From DAIDHZ01 sp035480255 (GTDB taxonomy: Bacteria > Chlamydiota > Chlamydiia > Chlamydiales > SM23-39): a stretch of DNA of 64,000 nucleotides. Positions 22,147-31,679 of this stretch are shown here, in pieces. Both the position numbers and the translations under genes were made by a program. Within the stretch, counting starts at the first letter, position 1, and every line of letters starts with the position of its first letter. The notes below the pieces were generated by a model that saw only the letters and a program-made list of their open reading frames with translations, did not search any database and was not told the DNA's origin. The stretch is taken from NCBI GenBank assembly GCA_964630875.1, contig CAZVXF010000003.1, positions 16,285 through 80,284 on the forward strand. The letters are read 5' to 3'.

Positions 22147-22904
22147 TTGTTCCTTAGATAGATATTTAGGAGTTGCCAACGCAAAGTTTGCTCTTCAGAT
22201 AAATCCTTACCTTTGGCTAATTTTTGAATTTCAACATTTGTTAAACGGAATAGAATATGTCGAACTTGATCATTCGACAGTCCTTTTTTTTGGAGCGCAA
22301 GACTTGCCTTTTTAAGAATGAAATGTCCTCGAATCAGTCGAATAAATCCAAGACCAATCCATACGCTTGCAAACAAAAAAGAAAGAGGGAGAAAAGGCCC
22401 TACTATGAAAGCCGCTAGTAATGGCCAGACTTCCCACGGACGACGAACAATTGGACCCAAAGCCCTTCGCCACACTTTTTCTGATGTCATGTAAGCAAAA
22501 TATTCATCCCAAGGATCTACAGGAAAGGCGGATCGCGCAGCATGAACTGCTTCATGCGCTAAAATCTCGCTTCGACTATAGATTTTTAAAAAAGTCCCTT
22601 TTTTAAAAGCCTCTCTTAACTGGATGGCTAATATTTGATCGCGCTCCACCCATGCTGCAGCTCCCTGCCAAGGCGCTAAAGATCGATTGGAATAAAAAGC
22701 TGGTAAACATCTAGGGACAAAATCAAACCCATCAAGGATTTTCTTTTCCACCCATTCCCAGTGAGAAGAGGGAATTGCAGCAACGCCCAACTTTAAGTAA
22801 GCCGCCTTCGTTGATTCTATTCTTCTTAAATACTTTTCTTCAGATTCTTGGGGACCTGGAATAAACCCCGCGCGGTTATGCTCTAGAAGTTCCTCATCTG
22901 TCAT
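22143..22904 (-). CDS. membrane protein with HEXXH metalloprotease motif
   Basis: 253 residues. The N-terminal part (FIPGPQESEEKYLRRIESTK and AAIPSSHWEWVEKKI) is soluble. SEILAHEAVHAARSAF at about 113-128 contains HEAVH, the HEXXH zinc site. A pair of membrane segments follows (WPLLAAFIVGPFLPLSFLFA and VWIGLGFIRLI), and the tail is charged. The upstream gene pgsA overlaps its start by 11 bp and kdoO overlaps its stop by 4 bp. A distal third zinc ligand such as Glu or His after the motif (DEYFAYMTSE) is plausible. Substrate unknown; it may belong to a conserved chlamydial family. Confidence 0.6.
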   Translation of the reverse strand: MTDEELLEHNRAGFIPGPQESEEKYLRRIESTKAAYLKLGVAAIPSSHWEWVEKKILDGFDFVPRCLPAFYSNRSLAPWQGAAAWVERDQILAIQLREAFKKGTFLKIYSRSEILAHEAVHAARSAFPVDPWDEYFAYMTSEKVWRRALGPIVRRPWEVWPLLAAFIVGPFLPLSFLFASVWIGLGFIRLIRGHFILKKASLALQKKGLSNDQVRHILFRLTNVEIQKLAKGKDLSEEQTLRWQLLNIYLRNK

Positions 22905-23406
22905 GAAATATCAAATGTTTCGGAGGATTAAATAATTCTAAGAATGCAAGCACTCCAACTGCGATGAAAGCACTAAAAGCAAGCCATGAGAAAGTCACTT
23001 GCAAAACAAGACCAAACAAGACACAAAATTGGAGCGCGGTTGCCACCTTACCAGCTCTGAGAGAGCGAAAAATAATGGATCTTGCCCCTCTTGTTAGAAC
23101 TATGAGCACCCCATATCCAAAGATCACAATATCACGAGAGATCATCGCAAACATTTGAAGAAGCTGAATCTTCCCTTCGAAAAAAAGAACAAGAAGGGCA
23201 AAATAAACAAAAAATTTGTCAGCGACAGGGTCTAAAAACGCTCCAAATCGCGAAACGGACTGATTTTTACGTGCGATGTATCCATCAACGCTGTCTGTGA
23301 ACATCGCAATGAGGATTGCGAAGCAACGCAAAGTCACGCTTTCACTCAAAAATACAAAAGCAAGAGGAATGCGTAGGAACGATAATCCATTTGATACGCT
23401 AATCAT
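22894..23406 (-). CDS. pgsA: CDP-alcohol phosphatidyltransferase, probably PgsA
   Basis: 170 residues with several membrane segments. The signature D-x2-D-G-x2-A-R-x8-G-x3-D-x3-D is complete in DSVDGYIARKNQSVSRFGAF then LDPVADK. The N-terminal SNGLSFLRIPLAF matches the NxLTxxRI segment of PgsA. The likely reaction is CDP-diacylglycerol plus glycerol-3-phosphate to phosphatidylglycerophosphate. A cardiolipin synthase or other CDP-alcohol transferase cannot be excluded from motif alone. First gene of the pgsA-HEXXH-kdoO set. Confidence 0.8.
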   Translation of the reverse strand: MISVSNGLSFLRIPLAFVFLSESVTLRCFAILIAMFTDSVDGYIARKNQSVSRFGAFLDPVADKFFVYFALLVLFFEGKIQLLQMFAMISRDIVIFGYGVLIVLTRGARSIIFRSLRAGKVATALQFCVLFGLVLQVTFSWLAFSAFIAVGVLAFLELFNPPKHLIFHDR

Positions 23407-23485
23407 GGTACGAAGCTTATCAAACCGAGAGTTTAATCTCTATGAAAACATTGAACAAAAGAATTTGATTGACTAATCTTAATTC

Positions 23486-24595
23486 ATGAAAAGTGTAATT
23501 ATCCACGATTGGCTCACTTCGCCTGTTGGCGGAAGCGAAAATGTCCTGGAAGAAATTCATCGCCTTCTCCCGTCACCCATTTGCACGCTCGTTTCAGATC
23601 CGAAAAAAATGGAGGGGAGCTATTTTCAAGATTTAGATATCCAAACTTCGTTTATTCAAAGACTCCCCTTTGCAAAGACAAAGCATCGCAATTATCTTCC
23701 TCTGTTTCCTCTTGCCATTGAACATTTTGATTTACACAAATATGACCTCATTTTGTCCTCCTCTCATTGTGTGGCAAAAGGTGTCATTACTCATCCAGAA
23801 CAACTGCATATTTGTTATTGTCATACCCCTGTGCGATATGCATGGGATTTGATGCATTCCTATCTGAAAGAAGCAAAATTGGACCGCGGTATCAAGGGGA
23901 TGCTTACCCGTTTAACTTTGCAATACCTCCGCACTTGGGACGTCCATTCCTCTCACAGAGTGGACTACTTCATTGCAAATTCTCAATTTGTCGCGTCGCG
24001 CATTAAAAAATTTTACCGGCGAAAAGCAGCCGTCATCTACCCGCCTGTTAACACGACTTTTTTTGAAATGAAGGAAAAAAAGGAAGATTTTTATGTGACC
24101 GCTTCACGTTTAGTCGGCAATAAACGGATCGATCTGATCGTAGATGCTTTCTCACAAATGCCCGATAAAAAGCTCATTGTGATTGGGGATGGGCCGGAAA
24201 AAGAGCATTTAAAATCGCGCGCCAAGAAAAATATCGAATTCTTAAGCAATCAATCCAACGAGCAATTGAGAACATATTTACAGAATGCCAAAGCCTTTGT
24301 CTTTGCAGCCGTAGAAGATTTTGGAATTCTTCCAGTTGAAGCGATGGCTACAGGAACGCCGATCATTGGACTTGAAAAAGGGGGCCTTTTAGAAACAGTG
24401 ATTCCTTACTCAACAGGACTTTTTTTTCAAGAACAGACGGTGAAATCGCTTCAAAATGGAATTAAAGAATTTGAAAATCTCGAATTTGATCCGAAAAAAT
24501 GTCGCGAGAGAGCTCTCGAGTTTTCTCAAGAAAAATTTAGAAAAAGATTCCAATCTTTTGTCCTTGATAAGTATTTCGAGTTCAAAAACAACTAG
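23486..24595 (+). CDS. glycosyltransferase family 4
   Basis: 369 residues. The N-terminal GT-B domain opens with VIIHDWLTSPVGGSENVLEE (the G-G-x-E loop of GT4 enzymes). The C-terminal domain has DFYVTASRLVGNKRIDLIVDAF, KLIVIGDGPEKEHLK and NAKAFVFAAVEDFGILPVEA followed by MATGTPII, which is the EX7E donor site. LHICYCHTPVRYAWDLMHSY is typical of the mannosyl/rhamnosyltransferase branch. It acts in the cytosol on an unknown acceptor. It stands alone, divergent from pgsA and 34 bp upstream of topA. Confidence 0.82.
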   Translation: MKSVIIHDWLTSPVGGSENVLEEIHRLLPSPICTLVSDPKKMEGSYFQDLDIQTSFIQRLPFAKTKHRNYLPLFPLAIEHFDLHKYDLILSSSHCVAKGVITHPEQLHICYCHTPVRYAWDLMHSYLKEAKLDRGIKGMLTRLTLQYLRTWDVHSSHRVDYFIANSQFVASRIKKFYRRKAAVIYPPVNTTFFEMKEKKEDFYVTASRLVGNKRIDLIVDAFSQMPDKKLIVIGDGPEKEHLKSRAKKNIEFLSNQSNEQLRTYLQNAKAFVFAAVEDFGILPVEAMATGTPIIGLEKGGLLETVIPYSTGLFFQEQTVKSLQNGIKEFENLEFDPKKCRERALEFSQEKFRKRFQSFVLDKYFEFKNN

Positions 24596-24629
24596 CAGTT
24601 TTGTAAAGAATTAGCTATTATGACCTTCT

Positions 24630-27188
24630 ATGACCAAATCGCTTGTCATTGTAGAATCTCCTGCAAAAATTAAGACCCTGCGCAAATTTTTAGGCCCTCG
24701 CTTTGCTTTTGAGTCATCCGTTGGCCATATTCGCGATCTTCCAGCGAAAGAGTTCGGAATCGATATTGATCACGACTTTGAGCCGAAATATGTGACCATG
24801 CCCGATAAAAAAGAGGTCATTAAGAAGCTGCAGGAAGCGGCCAAGAAAGCAGATGTTGTTTATCTCTCCCCCGATCCGGATAGAGAAGGAGAGGCCATTG
24901 CATGGCACATCGCGTCCATTTTGCCGAAAGGAACGAAAATTAAACGAGCCGCGTTCCAATCGATCACCAAAACAGCAGTCCAAGATTCTCTTGCTCACCC
25001 GCGCGATATCGATATGGACTTGGTCAATGCTCAGCAAACAAGACGTCTACTCGATCGCATTGTAGGTTATAAAATTTCTCCGATACTCACTCGGAAAGTC
25101 AAAAGAGGACGCAGCGGGACTTCTGCTGGCCGTGTTCAGTCTGTTGCTCTCAAACTGGTTGTCGATCGAGAGAAGGCAATTGAGGCGTTTAAGCCTGTTG
25201 AATATTGGACGCTTGCTTCTCTTTTACAGCCAGTTGATAATCCAACGCCCTTTACAGCCACTCTTCACTCAGTCGATGGGTTAAAAGTTGAAAAAGAGCA
25301 GACCGATAAAAAATGTTTTTTAATTCCCGATAAAAAAACGGCAGATGCTCTTGTCGCTCGCCTAAAAAAAGCAAAGTATAAAGTAGGCGAAGTCGATCGA
25401 AAAGAGAAGAAACGGCAACCGGTACCTCCTTTTATCACATCCACACTGCAACAAGAAGCTAGCCGCCATTACGGATTCTCCGTTTCTCGCACAATGAGCA
25501 TTGCGCAAGGGCTTTATGAAGGGATAGATATCGGAGAGGAGACTGAAGGTCTGATTACGTACATGCGTACCGACGCAGTCAGCGTAGCGCCTGAAGCCAT
25601 TGCTGCCTCTCGGGGGTATATTCAATCCACATTTGGTCCAGACTATTTGCCTGCCGAACCGCGAATCTATGCTTCTAAAAAAAGTGCACAAGAAGCACAT
25701 GAAGCGATTCGCCCAACATCTTTAGCAAGAGACCCCGAAAAAATTCGACAATATCTTTCTGCCGACGAATACAAAATTTACTTACTCATTTGGCGCAGAT
25801 TTATCGCTTCCCAAATGAATCCTGCAATCTATGATACTGTTTCTGCAGACATCCTGACTGATCAAAATCTTGTCTTGCGCGCATCCGGTTCTGTCATTAA
25901 ATTTAAAGGCTATTTAGCAGCATACGAAGAAAAAAAAGACCCTACTTCTACTCTGGATGAAGAGGATAGTGAAAAATTATTGCCTCCTCTAGTGGAAAAC
26001 ACTTCACTTGATCTTAAAAAAGTAGATTCCACGCAATCTTTTACAAAAGCGCCTCCACGATTTACTGAAGCATCTTTAGTCAAAGAATTAGAACGTTTAG
26101 GGATTGGTCGCCCTTCAACTTATGCTTCGATCATGAATAAGATTCAAAGCCGTGAGTACACAATTAAGGAAAATCAATCGTTAAAACCGACAGAGCTAGG
26201 ACAAGTGATCTGCCAAATGTTGGAGGAAAATTTTGCTCCGATTATGGACGTCACATTTACGGCTCAAATGGAAGATCAACTTGAGCAGGTAGCTGAGCAC
26301 AATAAGGATTGGAAAGGGATCATAAAAGACTTTTGGAAAGACTTTATTCCTCTTGTTGATAAGGCCGAAAAAGAGGCTCTTGTCCCACGCGTTTTAACTG
26401 AAATTGATTGCCCAAATTGCGGTCATAAACTCCAAAAAATCTGGTCTCGAAATAAATATTTTTACGGCTGCTCCAATTACCCAGATTGCGCCTATACAGC
26501 ACCGATTGAGGCATTGTCTTTCAATAAAGAAGACTACGATCCAAACTTTGATTGGGATCAAAAATGTCCGAATTGCAGCTCCCCAATGACTTTGAGACAT
26601 GGACGATTTGGCGCATTCCTTGGCTGTTCGAAATATCCCGATTGTAAAGGGATCGTCAATATCCCTAAAAAAGGGGAGAAAGTTTATCAAGCAGGAGACT
26701 TACCTGCATGCCCAGCTCTGGGTTGTGATGGTCGGATGACTGCAAGAAAGTCCCGTTTTGGCAAAACATTTTTCTCTTGCTCAAACTTTCCTGACTGCGA
26801 TGTGATCGTAAACCAGCTCGAACAACTCGAGGAAAAATACGACGCGCATCATCCAAAAACCCCTTACGTTAAAAAAGCTGGCAAGGGTTTTAAAAAGGGT
26901 GCTAAAAAAACAAGCGAGAAACCGGCTGCGAAAGGAGCTAAGAAAGCCTCTCGTACGCAAGCAACATATCAACCTTCTCCTGAGCTCTCAGAAATCGTTG
27001 GCTCTGACTCTTTAAGTCGCCCTGAAACGACCAAAAAAGTCTGGGAATATATCAAAAAGCATAAACTTCAAGATCCTAAAAACAAAAGATTAATCAAGCC
27101 TGATGCAAAACTGGCAAAAGTCTTTGGCTCAAAAGAAGCCATCGATATGATGAAACTTGCAGGTGTTTTAGGAAAACATTTTAAATGA
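24630..27188 (+). CDS. topA: DNA topoisomerase I with C-terminal SWIB domain
   Basis: 852 residues. The TOPRIM domain is at the start (SLVIVESPAKIKTLRKFLG, YLSPDPDREGEAIAWHI). The active-site tyrosine is in EGLITYMRTDAVSV, and three C4 zinc ribbons follow at about 590-735 (CPNCGHKL..GCSNYPDC and similar). A Lys/Ala-rich linker (KKAGKGFKKGAKKTSEKPAA) joins a SWIB domain at about 785-852 (SRPETTKKVWEYIKKHKLQD then NKRLIKPDAKLAKVF). This SWIB fusion is a chlamydial hallmark and is otherwise a eukaryotic chromatin module. Its stop overlaps the PAP2 start (ATGA), so the two are translationally coupled. Confidence 0.95.
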   Translation: MTKSLVIVESPAKIKTLRKFLGPRFAFESSVGHIRDLPAKEFGIDIDHDFEPKYVTMPDKKEVIKKLQEAAKKADVVYLSPDPDREGEAIAWHIASILPKGTKIKRAAFQSITKTAVQDSLAHPRDIDMDLVNAQQTRRLLDRIVGYKISPILTRKVKRGRSGTSAGRVQSVALKLVVDREKAIEAFKPVEYWTLASLLQPVDNPTPFTATLHSVDGLKVEKEQTDKKCFLIPDKKTADALVARLKKAKYKVGEVDRKEKKRQPVPPFITSTLQQEASRHYGFSVSRTMSIAQGLYEGIDIGEETEGLITYMRTDAVSVAPEAIAASRGYIQSTFGPDYLPAEPRIYASKKSAQEAHEAIRPTSLARDPEKIRQYLSADEYKIYLLIWRRFIASQMNPAIYDTVSADILTDQNLVLRASGSVIKFKGYLAAYEEKKDPTSTLDEEDSEKLLPPLVENTSLDLKKVDSTQSFTKAPPRFTEASLVKELERLGIGRPSTYASIMNKIQSREYTIKENQSLKPTELGQVICQMLEENFAPIMDVTFTAQMEDQLEQVAEHNKDWKGIIKDFWKDFIPLVDKAEKEALVPRVLTEIDCPNCGHKLQKIWSRNKYFYGCSNYPDCAYTAPIEALSFNKEDYDPNFDWDQKCPNCSSPMTLRHGRFGAFLGCSKYPDCKGIVNIPKKGEKVYQAGDLPACPALGCDGRMTARKSRFGKTFFSCSNFPDCDVIVNQLEQLEEKYDAHHPKTPYVKKAGKGFKKGAKKTSEKPAAKGAKKASRTQATYQPSPELSEIVGSDSLSRPETTKKVWEYIKKHKLQDPKNKRLIKPDAKLAKVFGSKEAIDMMKLAGVLGKHFK

Positions 27189-27994
27189 TCTATCTAACTG
27201 AACTCCAATGGATTCAGAATTTACAAGATGTGATAAGAGGTCCCTTCTTAGATCGTTTTTTTATTCTCTGGAACCGTGTCGATTCGCTCCCTTTTTACTT
27301 ATTGATCATTAGTATTGTTTGGTATTTGATCAATCGAACAATTGGCATTCGCCTTTTTTACATCATGATCATTAGTGCCATCGTCAATGAATTATTAAAG
27401 TCCTTATTCCACTTACCGCGACCCTGCCAAATGGATCCATCCGTTGGAATTCTTTGCATTAAGACGTATGGTTTCCCAAGTGGCGCCGCGCAAGCCTCAA
27501 TCCTTCTTTCAGGTGTATTAATCATTGAATGCAAACAGAGAATCCTTCAAATTCTTGGCATTTTTTTTGCTCTATTTCTCTGTTTTTCACGCATTTATCT
27601 GGGCGTCCATTTTTTTACAGACATCCTAGGAGGACTATTCGTTGGAGGTCTCTTACTGCTCCTTTACGCGAAAGTCTTTCCTATTGCCACACCCTACCAT
27701 CGACTCTTGAGCTTTGTCTTGCCTTTGGTTCCTTTGATTAAAGGAAACTTTTTTCTATTTGGAATCTTAATCGGCGTAGCCATTGGTCTTATGTTTAGCG
27801 AATTTAAAAATATACAGATGCCAAAACAATGGGTCTATCGTATTGTTGGCGCTGTATGTGCAATTGTAGGGTCATTTTTAATTATAGAAGAGAGAGTGTT
27901 CCTTCCTCATTTAAAAACTTTATTCGCCATAGCTGCAGGTCTTTGGTTTAGCACAGTCGAAATCTGGTGCAGAAGACCTTCATTCCGCGCGTAA
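27185..27994 (+). CDS. PAP2-family membrane phosphatase with altered second motif
   Basis: 269 residues with about six membrane segments. Motif 1 is KSLFHLPRP and motif 3 is SRIYLGVHFFTDILGG (SRxxxxxHxxxD), both intact. Motif 2, normally PSGH, reads FPSGAAQ, so the usual histidine is alanine. The enzyme would dephosphorylate a lipid phosphate such as undecaprenyl-PP, phosphatidate or PGP, if active. The C-terminus has two extra membrane segments. It overlaps topA by 4 bp. Substrate cannot be read from the sequence. Confidence 0.75.
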   Translation: MIYLTELQWIQNLQDVIRGPFLDRFFILWNRVDSLPFYLLIISIVWYLINRTIGIRLFYIMIISAIVNELLKSLFHLPRPCQMDPSVGILCIKTYGFPSGAAQASILLSGVLIIECKQRILQILGIFFALFLCFSRIYLGVHFFTDILGGLFVGGLLLLLYAKVFPIATPYHRLLSFVLPLVPLIKGNFFLFGILIGVAIGLMFSEFKNIQMPKQWVYRIVGAVCAIVGSFLIIEERVFLPHLKTLFAIAAGLWFSTVEIWCRRPSFRA

Positions 27995-28146
27995 AAAATC
28001 TTATCAGATCGAATCTCGCCGACTTTTGAACATGTAAACTTTGATTTTATCCCTAGGACTTTTACTTACAACAAAAACCAAATAGCAGACTCCAAAAATA
28101 CAAACTCCCTTGATCATTTCAACCTCTATCTGGCAAGCTGTTGTTT

Positions 28147-29706
28147 ATGGAAGAATTCACAGAGCAACAGATTCAAACGCTCATGCGTTTTGTGACAAAT
28201 ACTACGGGGCATATTTTTGCCTTGAAGAATCTACCCGAAGTGATCAAGGGAGCACTTTTTTCTCGTTATTCTCGATCGACTTTGGGGCTGAAATCGCTTC
28301 TTTTAAAAGAATTTATTCAAAATCAAGACTCTGGATTTTCAAGCGTTGAAATGGAAGAGCAAGTCGCAGGCATTCAAAAAGCGCAAAACTTCTATGATCG
28401 CATTCTGGATGGTTATGGCGATGATTCCATTGGAGAACTTGGAGGAGCACACTTGGCTTTAGAAAATATTTCCATGCTTGCTGCAAAAGCTATAGAAGAT
28501 TGCAGGCTAGGTGGTTCGCCTCTTGAAAAATCAACCCGGTATATCTATTTTGATCAGAGGGTTGATGGCGAGTATCTTTTCTATAAAGAGCCCGTTTTAT
28601 TGACTTCTGCATATCGAGATATCTATTTAAAGACGTGTACAAATCTCTTCGAAGTTTATGGCAAACTGATTCCTCCTTTGACTGCACATATTGAGAAAGG
28701 TTTTCCACACGATCCTGCGATTTCTAAAACAGCCTATACTGCTGCGTTGCGTGCGAAGGTTCTCGATTGCTTAAGAGGATTACTGCCCGCAAGCACGTTC
28801 ACAAATATGGGTGTCTTTGGCAATGGACGTTTTTTTGAAACATTATTGCAAAAATTCAATTGCAATTCGCTGCAAGAAATGCAAGAGATAGGAAAAAAAT
28901 CATATGAAGAATTAGCGAAAGTGATCCCCTCTTTTGTTCGAAGGGCTGAAAGCGCGCATAAACATAATTTATCGTATGCCAAATTTGCCGAATCAATGCG
29001 TAAAGAGTTATCTCAGTTTGGTGTACAAGAAACAGGTGCTCATTCAGGTGTACGATTGGTAGACTTTGATAAAGATGGCGCGCAAAGAGTGGCAAGTCAC
29101 CTCTTATTTGCTCATTCTAATAGTGAATTATCGAGAAATTTCTCTGAAGAAGAGATGGAACAAATTCTCGATGCTGCTTGTAAGTACAGAGAAAACCGCC
29201 GCCATAAATCGCCTCGCGCATTAGAGGCCGCAAGCTTCACATTTGAGATTGTGGCAGATTTCGGCGTCTATCGCGATCTTCACCGCCATCGCATGCTCAC
29301 TCAAGAAAGACAACTTCTTTCTTGTGATTTGGGATACTACGTACCGCCAGAAATTGTGGGGACAGAAATGGAAGAGGTGTACATAAAGGCATTAGACGAA
29401 GCAAAAATTGCTTTTGATATGATTGCAAAAGAGTTCCCAGAAGAAGCGCAGTATATTGTTCCGATGGCTTACAACGTCCGATGGTATTTCCATGTCAATT
29501 TGCGGGCTCTGCAATGGCTCTGCGAATTGCGATCACAAGCAGCTGGCCATCCAAGTTATCGCCTGATTGCCCAAGAAATGGCGCATCAAGTAAGCCAGGC
29601 TATCCCTCAATTCGAAAGATTTTTTAAATTTGTCGATTACAATGGTTATGAACTTGGTAGGTTAAGCTCAGAAATCCGCCAAGAACAGAAAAAATGTTTC
29701 AATTAA
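28147..29706 (+). CDS. ThyX-like protein with two tandem ThyX-type domains
   Basis: 519 residues from ATG 28147; an in-frame TTG at 28141 is the alternative. Two ThyX-like halves are visible. The first has VIKGALFSRYSRS, GYGDDSIGELGGAHLALENI and SPLEKSTRYIYFD. The second has VASHLLFAHSNS, KSPRALEAASFTFEIVADFG and VYRDLHRHRMLTQERQLLS. ThyX makes dTMP from dUMP with FAD and methylene-folate. The canonical RHRxxSxNExS signature is here RHRMLTQERQLLS, so the motif is substantially changed. Chlamydiae are known to carry a long ThyX of about this size. It overlaps uvrB by 13 bp. Confidence 0.75.
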   Translation: MEEFTEQQIQTLMRFVTNTTGHIFALKNLPEVIKGALFSRYSRSTLGLKSLLLKEFIQNQDSGFSSVEMEEQVAGIQKAQNFYDRILDGYGDDSIGELGGAHLALENISMLAAKAIEDCRLGGSPLEKSTRYIYFDQRVDGEYLFYKEPVLLTSAYRDIYLKTCTNLFEVYGKLIPPLTAHIEKGFPHDPAISKTAYTAALRAKVLDCLRGLLPASTFTNMGVFGNGRFFETLLQKFNCNSLQEMQEIGKKSYEELAKVIPSFVRRAESAHKHNLSYAKFAESMRKELSQFGVQETGAHSGVRLVDFDKDGAQRVASHLLFAHSNSELSRNFSEEEMEQILDAACKYRENRRHKSPRALEAASFTFEIVADFGVYRDLHRHRMLTQERQLLSCDLGYYVPPEIVGTEMEEVYIKALDEAKIAFDMIAKEFPEEAQYIVPMAYNVRWYFHVNLRALQWLCELRSQAAGHPSYRLIAQEMAHQVSQAIPQFERFFKFVDYNGYELGRLSSEIRQEQKKCFN

Positions 29707-31679
29707 AAAGCGATCTTTCTCCATCGGGCGATCAGCCGAAAGCCATCGAACAACTGGTCGCAGGAATTAATCAGCGCAAAAGTGCGCAAGTTCTACTTGG
29801 AATTACAGGTTCTGGCAAAACATTCACCATGGCAAACGTCATTGCCAGAGTGCAAAAGCCAACGCTTGTACTTGCCCATAATAAAACACTCGCGGCGCAA
29901 CTGTTTCAGGAATTTAAATCTTTTTTTCCCGATAACGCTGTTGAATACTTTGTTTCTTATTACGATTATTACCAGCCAGAAGCCTATATAGCGCGAACAG
30001 ACACCTATATCGAAAAAGATCTCGCGATTAACGATCGAATCGAAAAAATGCGCCTTAGCGCTACGCGTTCATTGATTGAGCGATCCGATGTTCTTGTCGT
30101 TTCTTCGATTTCCTGCATTTACGGCTTGGGTACTCCAGAATATTACAGCCAGATGCTTTTGACCCTAACAAAAGATCAACAAGTTCGGCGAGACAATGTT
30201 CTTTTGCATCTTGTTGAGCTACACTATACAAGAAACGATTATGAACTTGCGCGAGCAACATTTCGCGCTCGTGGCGATGTTCTCGAGATTGTTCCAGCAT
30301 ACGAGGATAACATTGCCTATCGAGTCGAATTCTTCGGCGATGTTGTCGAACGATTAAGCGAAATTGAGCCGTTGACAGGCAGGGTTCTTAAACGACTCGA
30401 TAAAATTACAATCTATCCTGGATCCCACCACGTGACCCCAGAAAATGTGCGTCAAGATGCTGTCGTGACGATTCGCCAAGAACTTGATGAGCGCATTGCA
30501 TACTTCGAACAAAACAATCGATTGATTGAAGCTCAGCGCATTCGAGAAAGAACCAATTACGATCTAGAAATGATGCGGGAGATTGGTTTTTGCAAAGGCG
30601 TTGAAAACTATTCTCGACATTTTAGCAAAAGAAGTCCTGGCGATCCACCACCATGCCTCATTGACTATTTTCCTGATGATTTTCTCTTTATCATCGATGA
30701 ATCACATCAAACTCTACCGCAAATGCATGCCATGTACAATGGGGATCGCGCGCGCAAAGAAGCTCTTGTCGAATTTGGGTTCAGACTCCCTTCTGCATTT
30801 GATAATCGCCCTTTAAAGTTCGAAGAAAGCTATCGAAAGTTTCAACAAGTGATTTACGTTTCTGCCACGCCTTCAAGGTGGGAAGTGGAAGAATCAAAAG
30901 GCGAAATCATTGAACAGATTATACGTCCTACAGGTCTTCTTGATCCTTTTATTGAGAAAAGACCTGCAAAGGGACAAGTAGATGATTGCCTAGAGGAAAT
31001 TCGCATTGAAACTGAAAAAGGGGGACGCGTTCTTGTCACAACGCTGACCAAGAAACTCTCGGAAGATCTCTCTAAATACCTCAATGAAATTGGCGTAAAA
31101 GCAAAATATCTACACTCTGAAATCGATACTCTTGAACGCCTCCATATTCTAAAAGCTTTAAGAGCTGGAGAATTTGACGTGCTTGTAGGCATTAACCTCC
31201 TTCGCGAAGGTCTTGATCTTCCCGAAGTGACGCTCGTCGTCATTCTTGACGCAGATAAAGAGGGCTTTTTGCGATCTGAAACATCGCTTATCCAAACATG
31301 TGGTAGAGCAGCACGAAATGCGTCTGGCCGAGTCATTCTTTACGCCGACAAAGATACGACCGCTATTCAAAATACAATGGCCATCACCCAAAAAAGACGC
31401 AAAAACCAACAAGAGTACAATGAAAAACATGGGATTATTCCGCGCACAGTAAAGCGCGAACAAGGAAGATCGCTTGAAGAAATCTTTGGATTTGCCGAAG
31501 GGCCTCCTTCTGAAGTCAAGAAAACGGAAATGCCTGACCTTTCAAATCTCGAATCAAAAATCAAACACTACGAAGCCGAAATGCGCAAAGCTTCCAAAGA
31601 AATGCGCTTCGAAGATGCAGCCAAGGCGCGCGATCTGATGCGTTACTATCAAAATCTAGAAATGCTAAAGTCCAATTAA
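29694..31679 (+). CDS. uvrB: excinuclease ABC subunit B
   Basis: 661 residues, full length. Walker A is LLGITGSGKTFTMANVIA, and the beta-hairpin region YYDYYQPEAYIARTDTYIEK inserts into damaged DNA. DEAD-like DESHQTLPQMHAMYNGDRAR follows, with VYVSATPSRWE, the late helicase motifs (VGINLLREGLDLPEVTLV, RSETSLIQTCGRAARN) and a C-terminal UVR domain (LESKIKHYEAEMRKASKEMR). It is the damage-verification subunit of nucleotide excision repair. It overlaps the ThyX-like gene in a two-gene unit, and its 3' end overlaps the convergent DUF202 gene by 15 bp. Confidence 0.96.
   Translation: MFQLKSDLSPSGDQPKAIEQLVAGINQRKSAQVLLGITGSGKTFTMANVIARVQKPTLVLAHNKTLAAQLFQEFKSFFPDNAVEYFVSYYDYYQPEAYIARTDTYIEKDLAINDRIEKMRLSATRSLIERSDVLVVSSISCIYGLGTPEYYSQMLLTLTKDQQVRRDNVLLHLVELHYTRNDYELARATFRARGDVLEIVPAYEDNIAYRVEFFGDVVERLSEIEPLTGRVLKRLDKITIYPGSHHVTPENVRQDAVVTIRQELDERIAYFEQNNRLIEAQRIRERTNYDLEMMREIGFCKGVENYSRHFSKRSPGDPPPCLIDYFPDDFLFIIDESHQTLPQMHAMYNGDRARKEALVEFGFRLPSAFDNRPLKFEESYRKFQQVIYVSATPSRWEVEESKGEIIEQIIRPTGLLDPFIEKRPAKGQVDDCLEEIRIETEKGGRVLVTTLTKKLSEDLSKYLNEIGVKAKYLHSEIDTLERLHILKALRAGEFDVLVGINLLREGLDLPEVTLVVILDADKEGFLRSETSLIQTCGRAARNASGRVILYADKDTTAIQNTMAITQKRRKNQQEYNEKHGIIPRTVKREQGRSLEEIFGFAEGPPSEVKKTEMPDLSNLESKIKHYEAEMRKASKEMRFEDAAKARDLMRYYQNLEMLKSN

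Noticed and set aside
30854..31336. 160-residue Arg/Ser-rich minus-strand frame inside uvrB
   Set aside because: Antisense shadow of a fully conserved uvrB segment.
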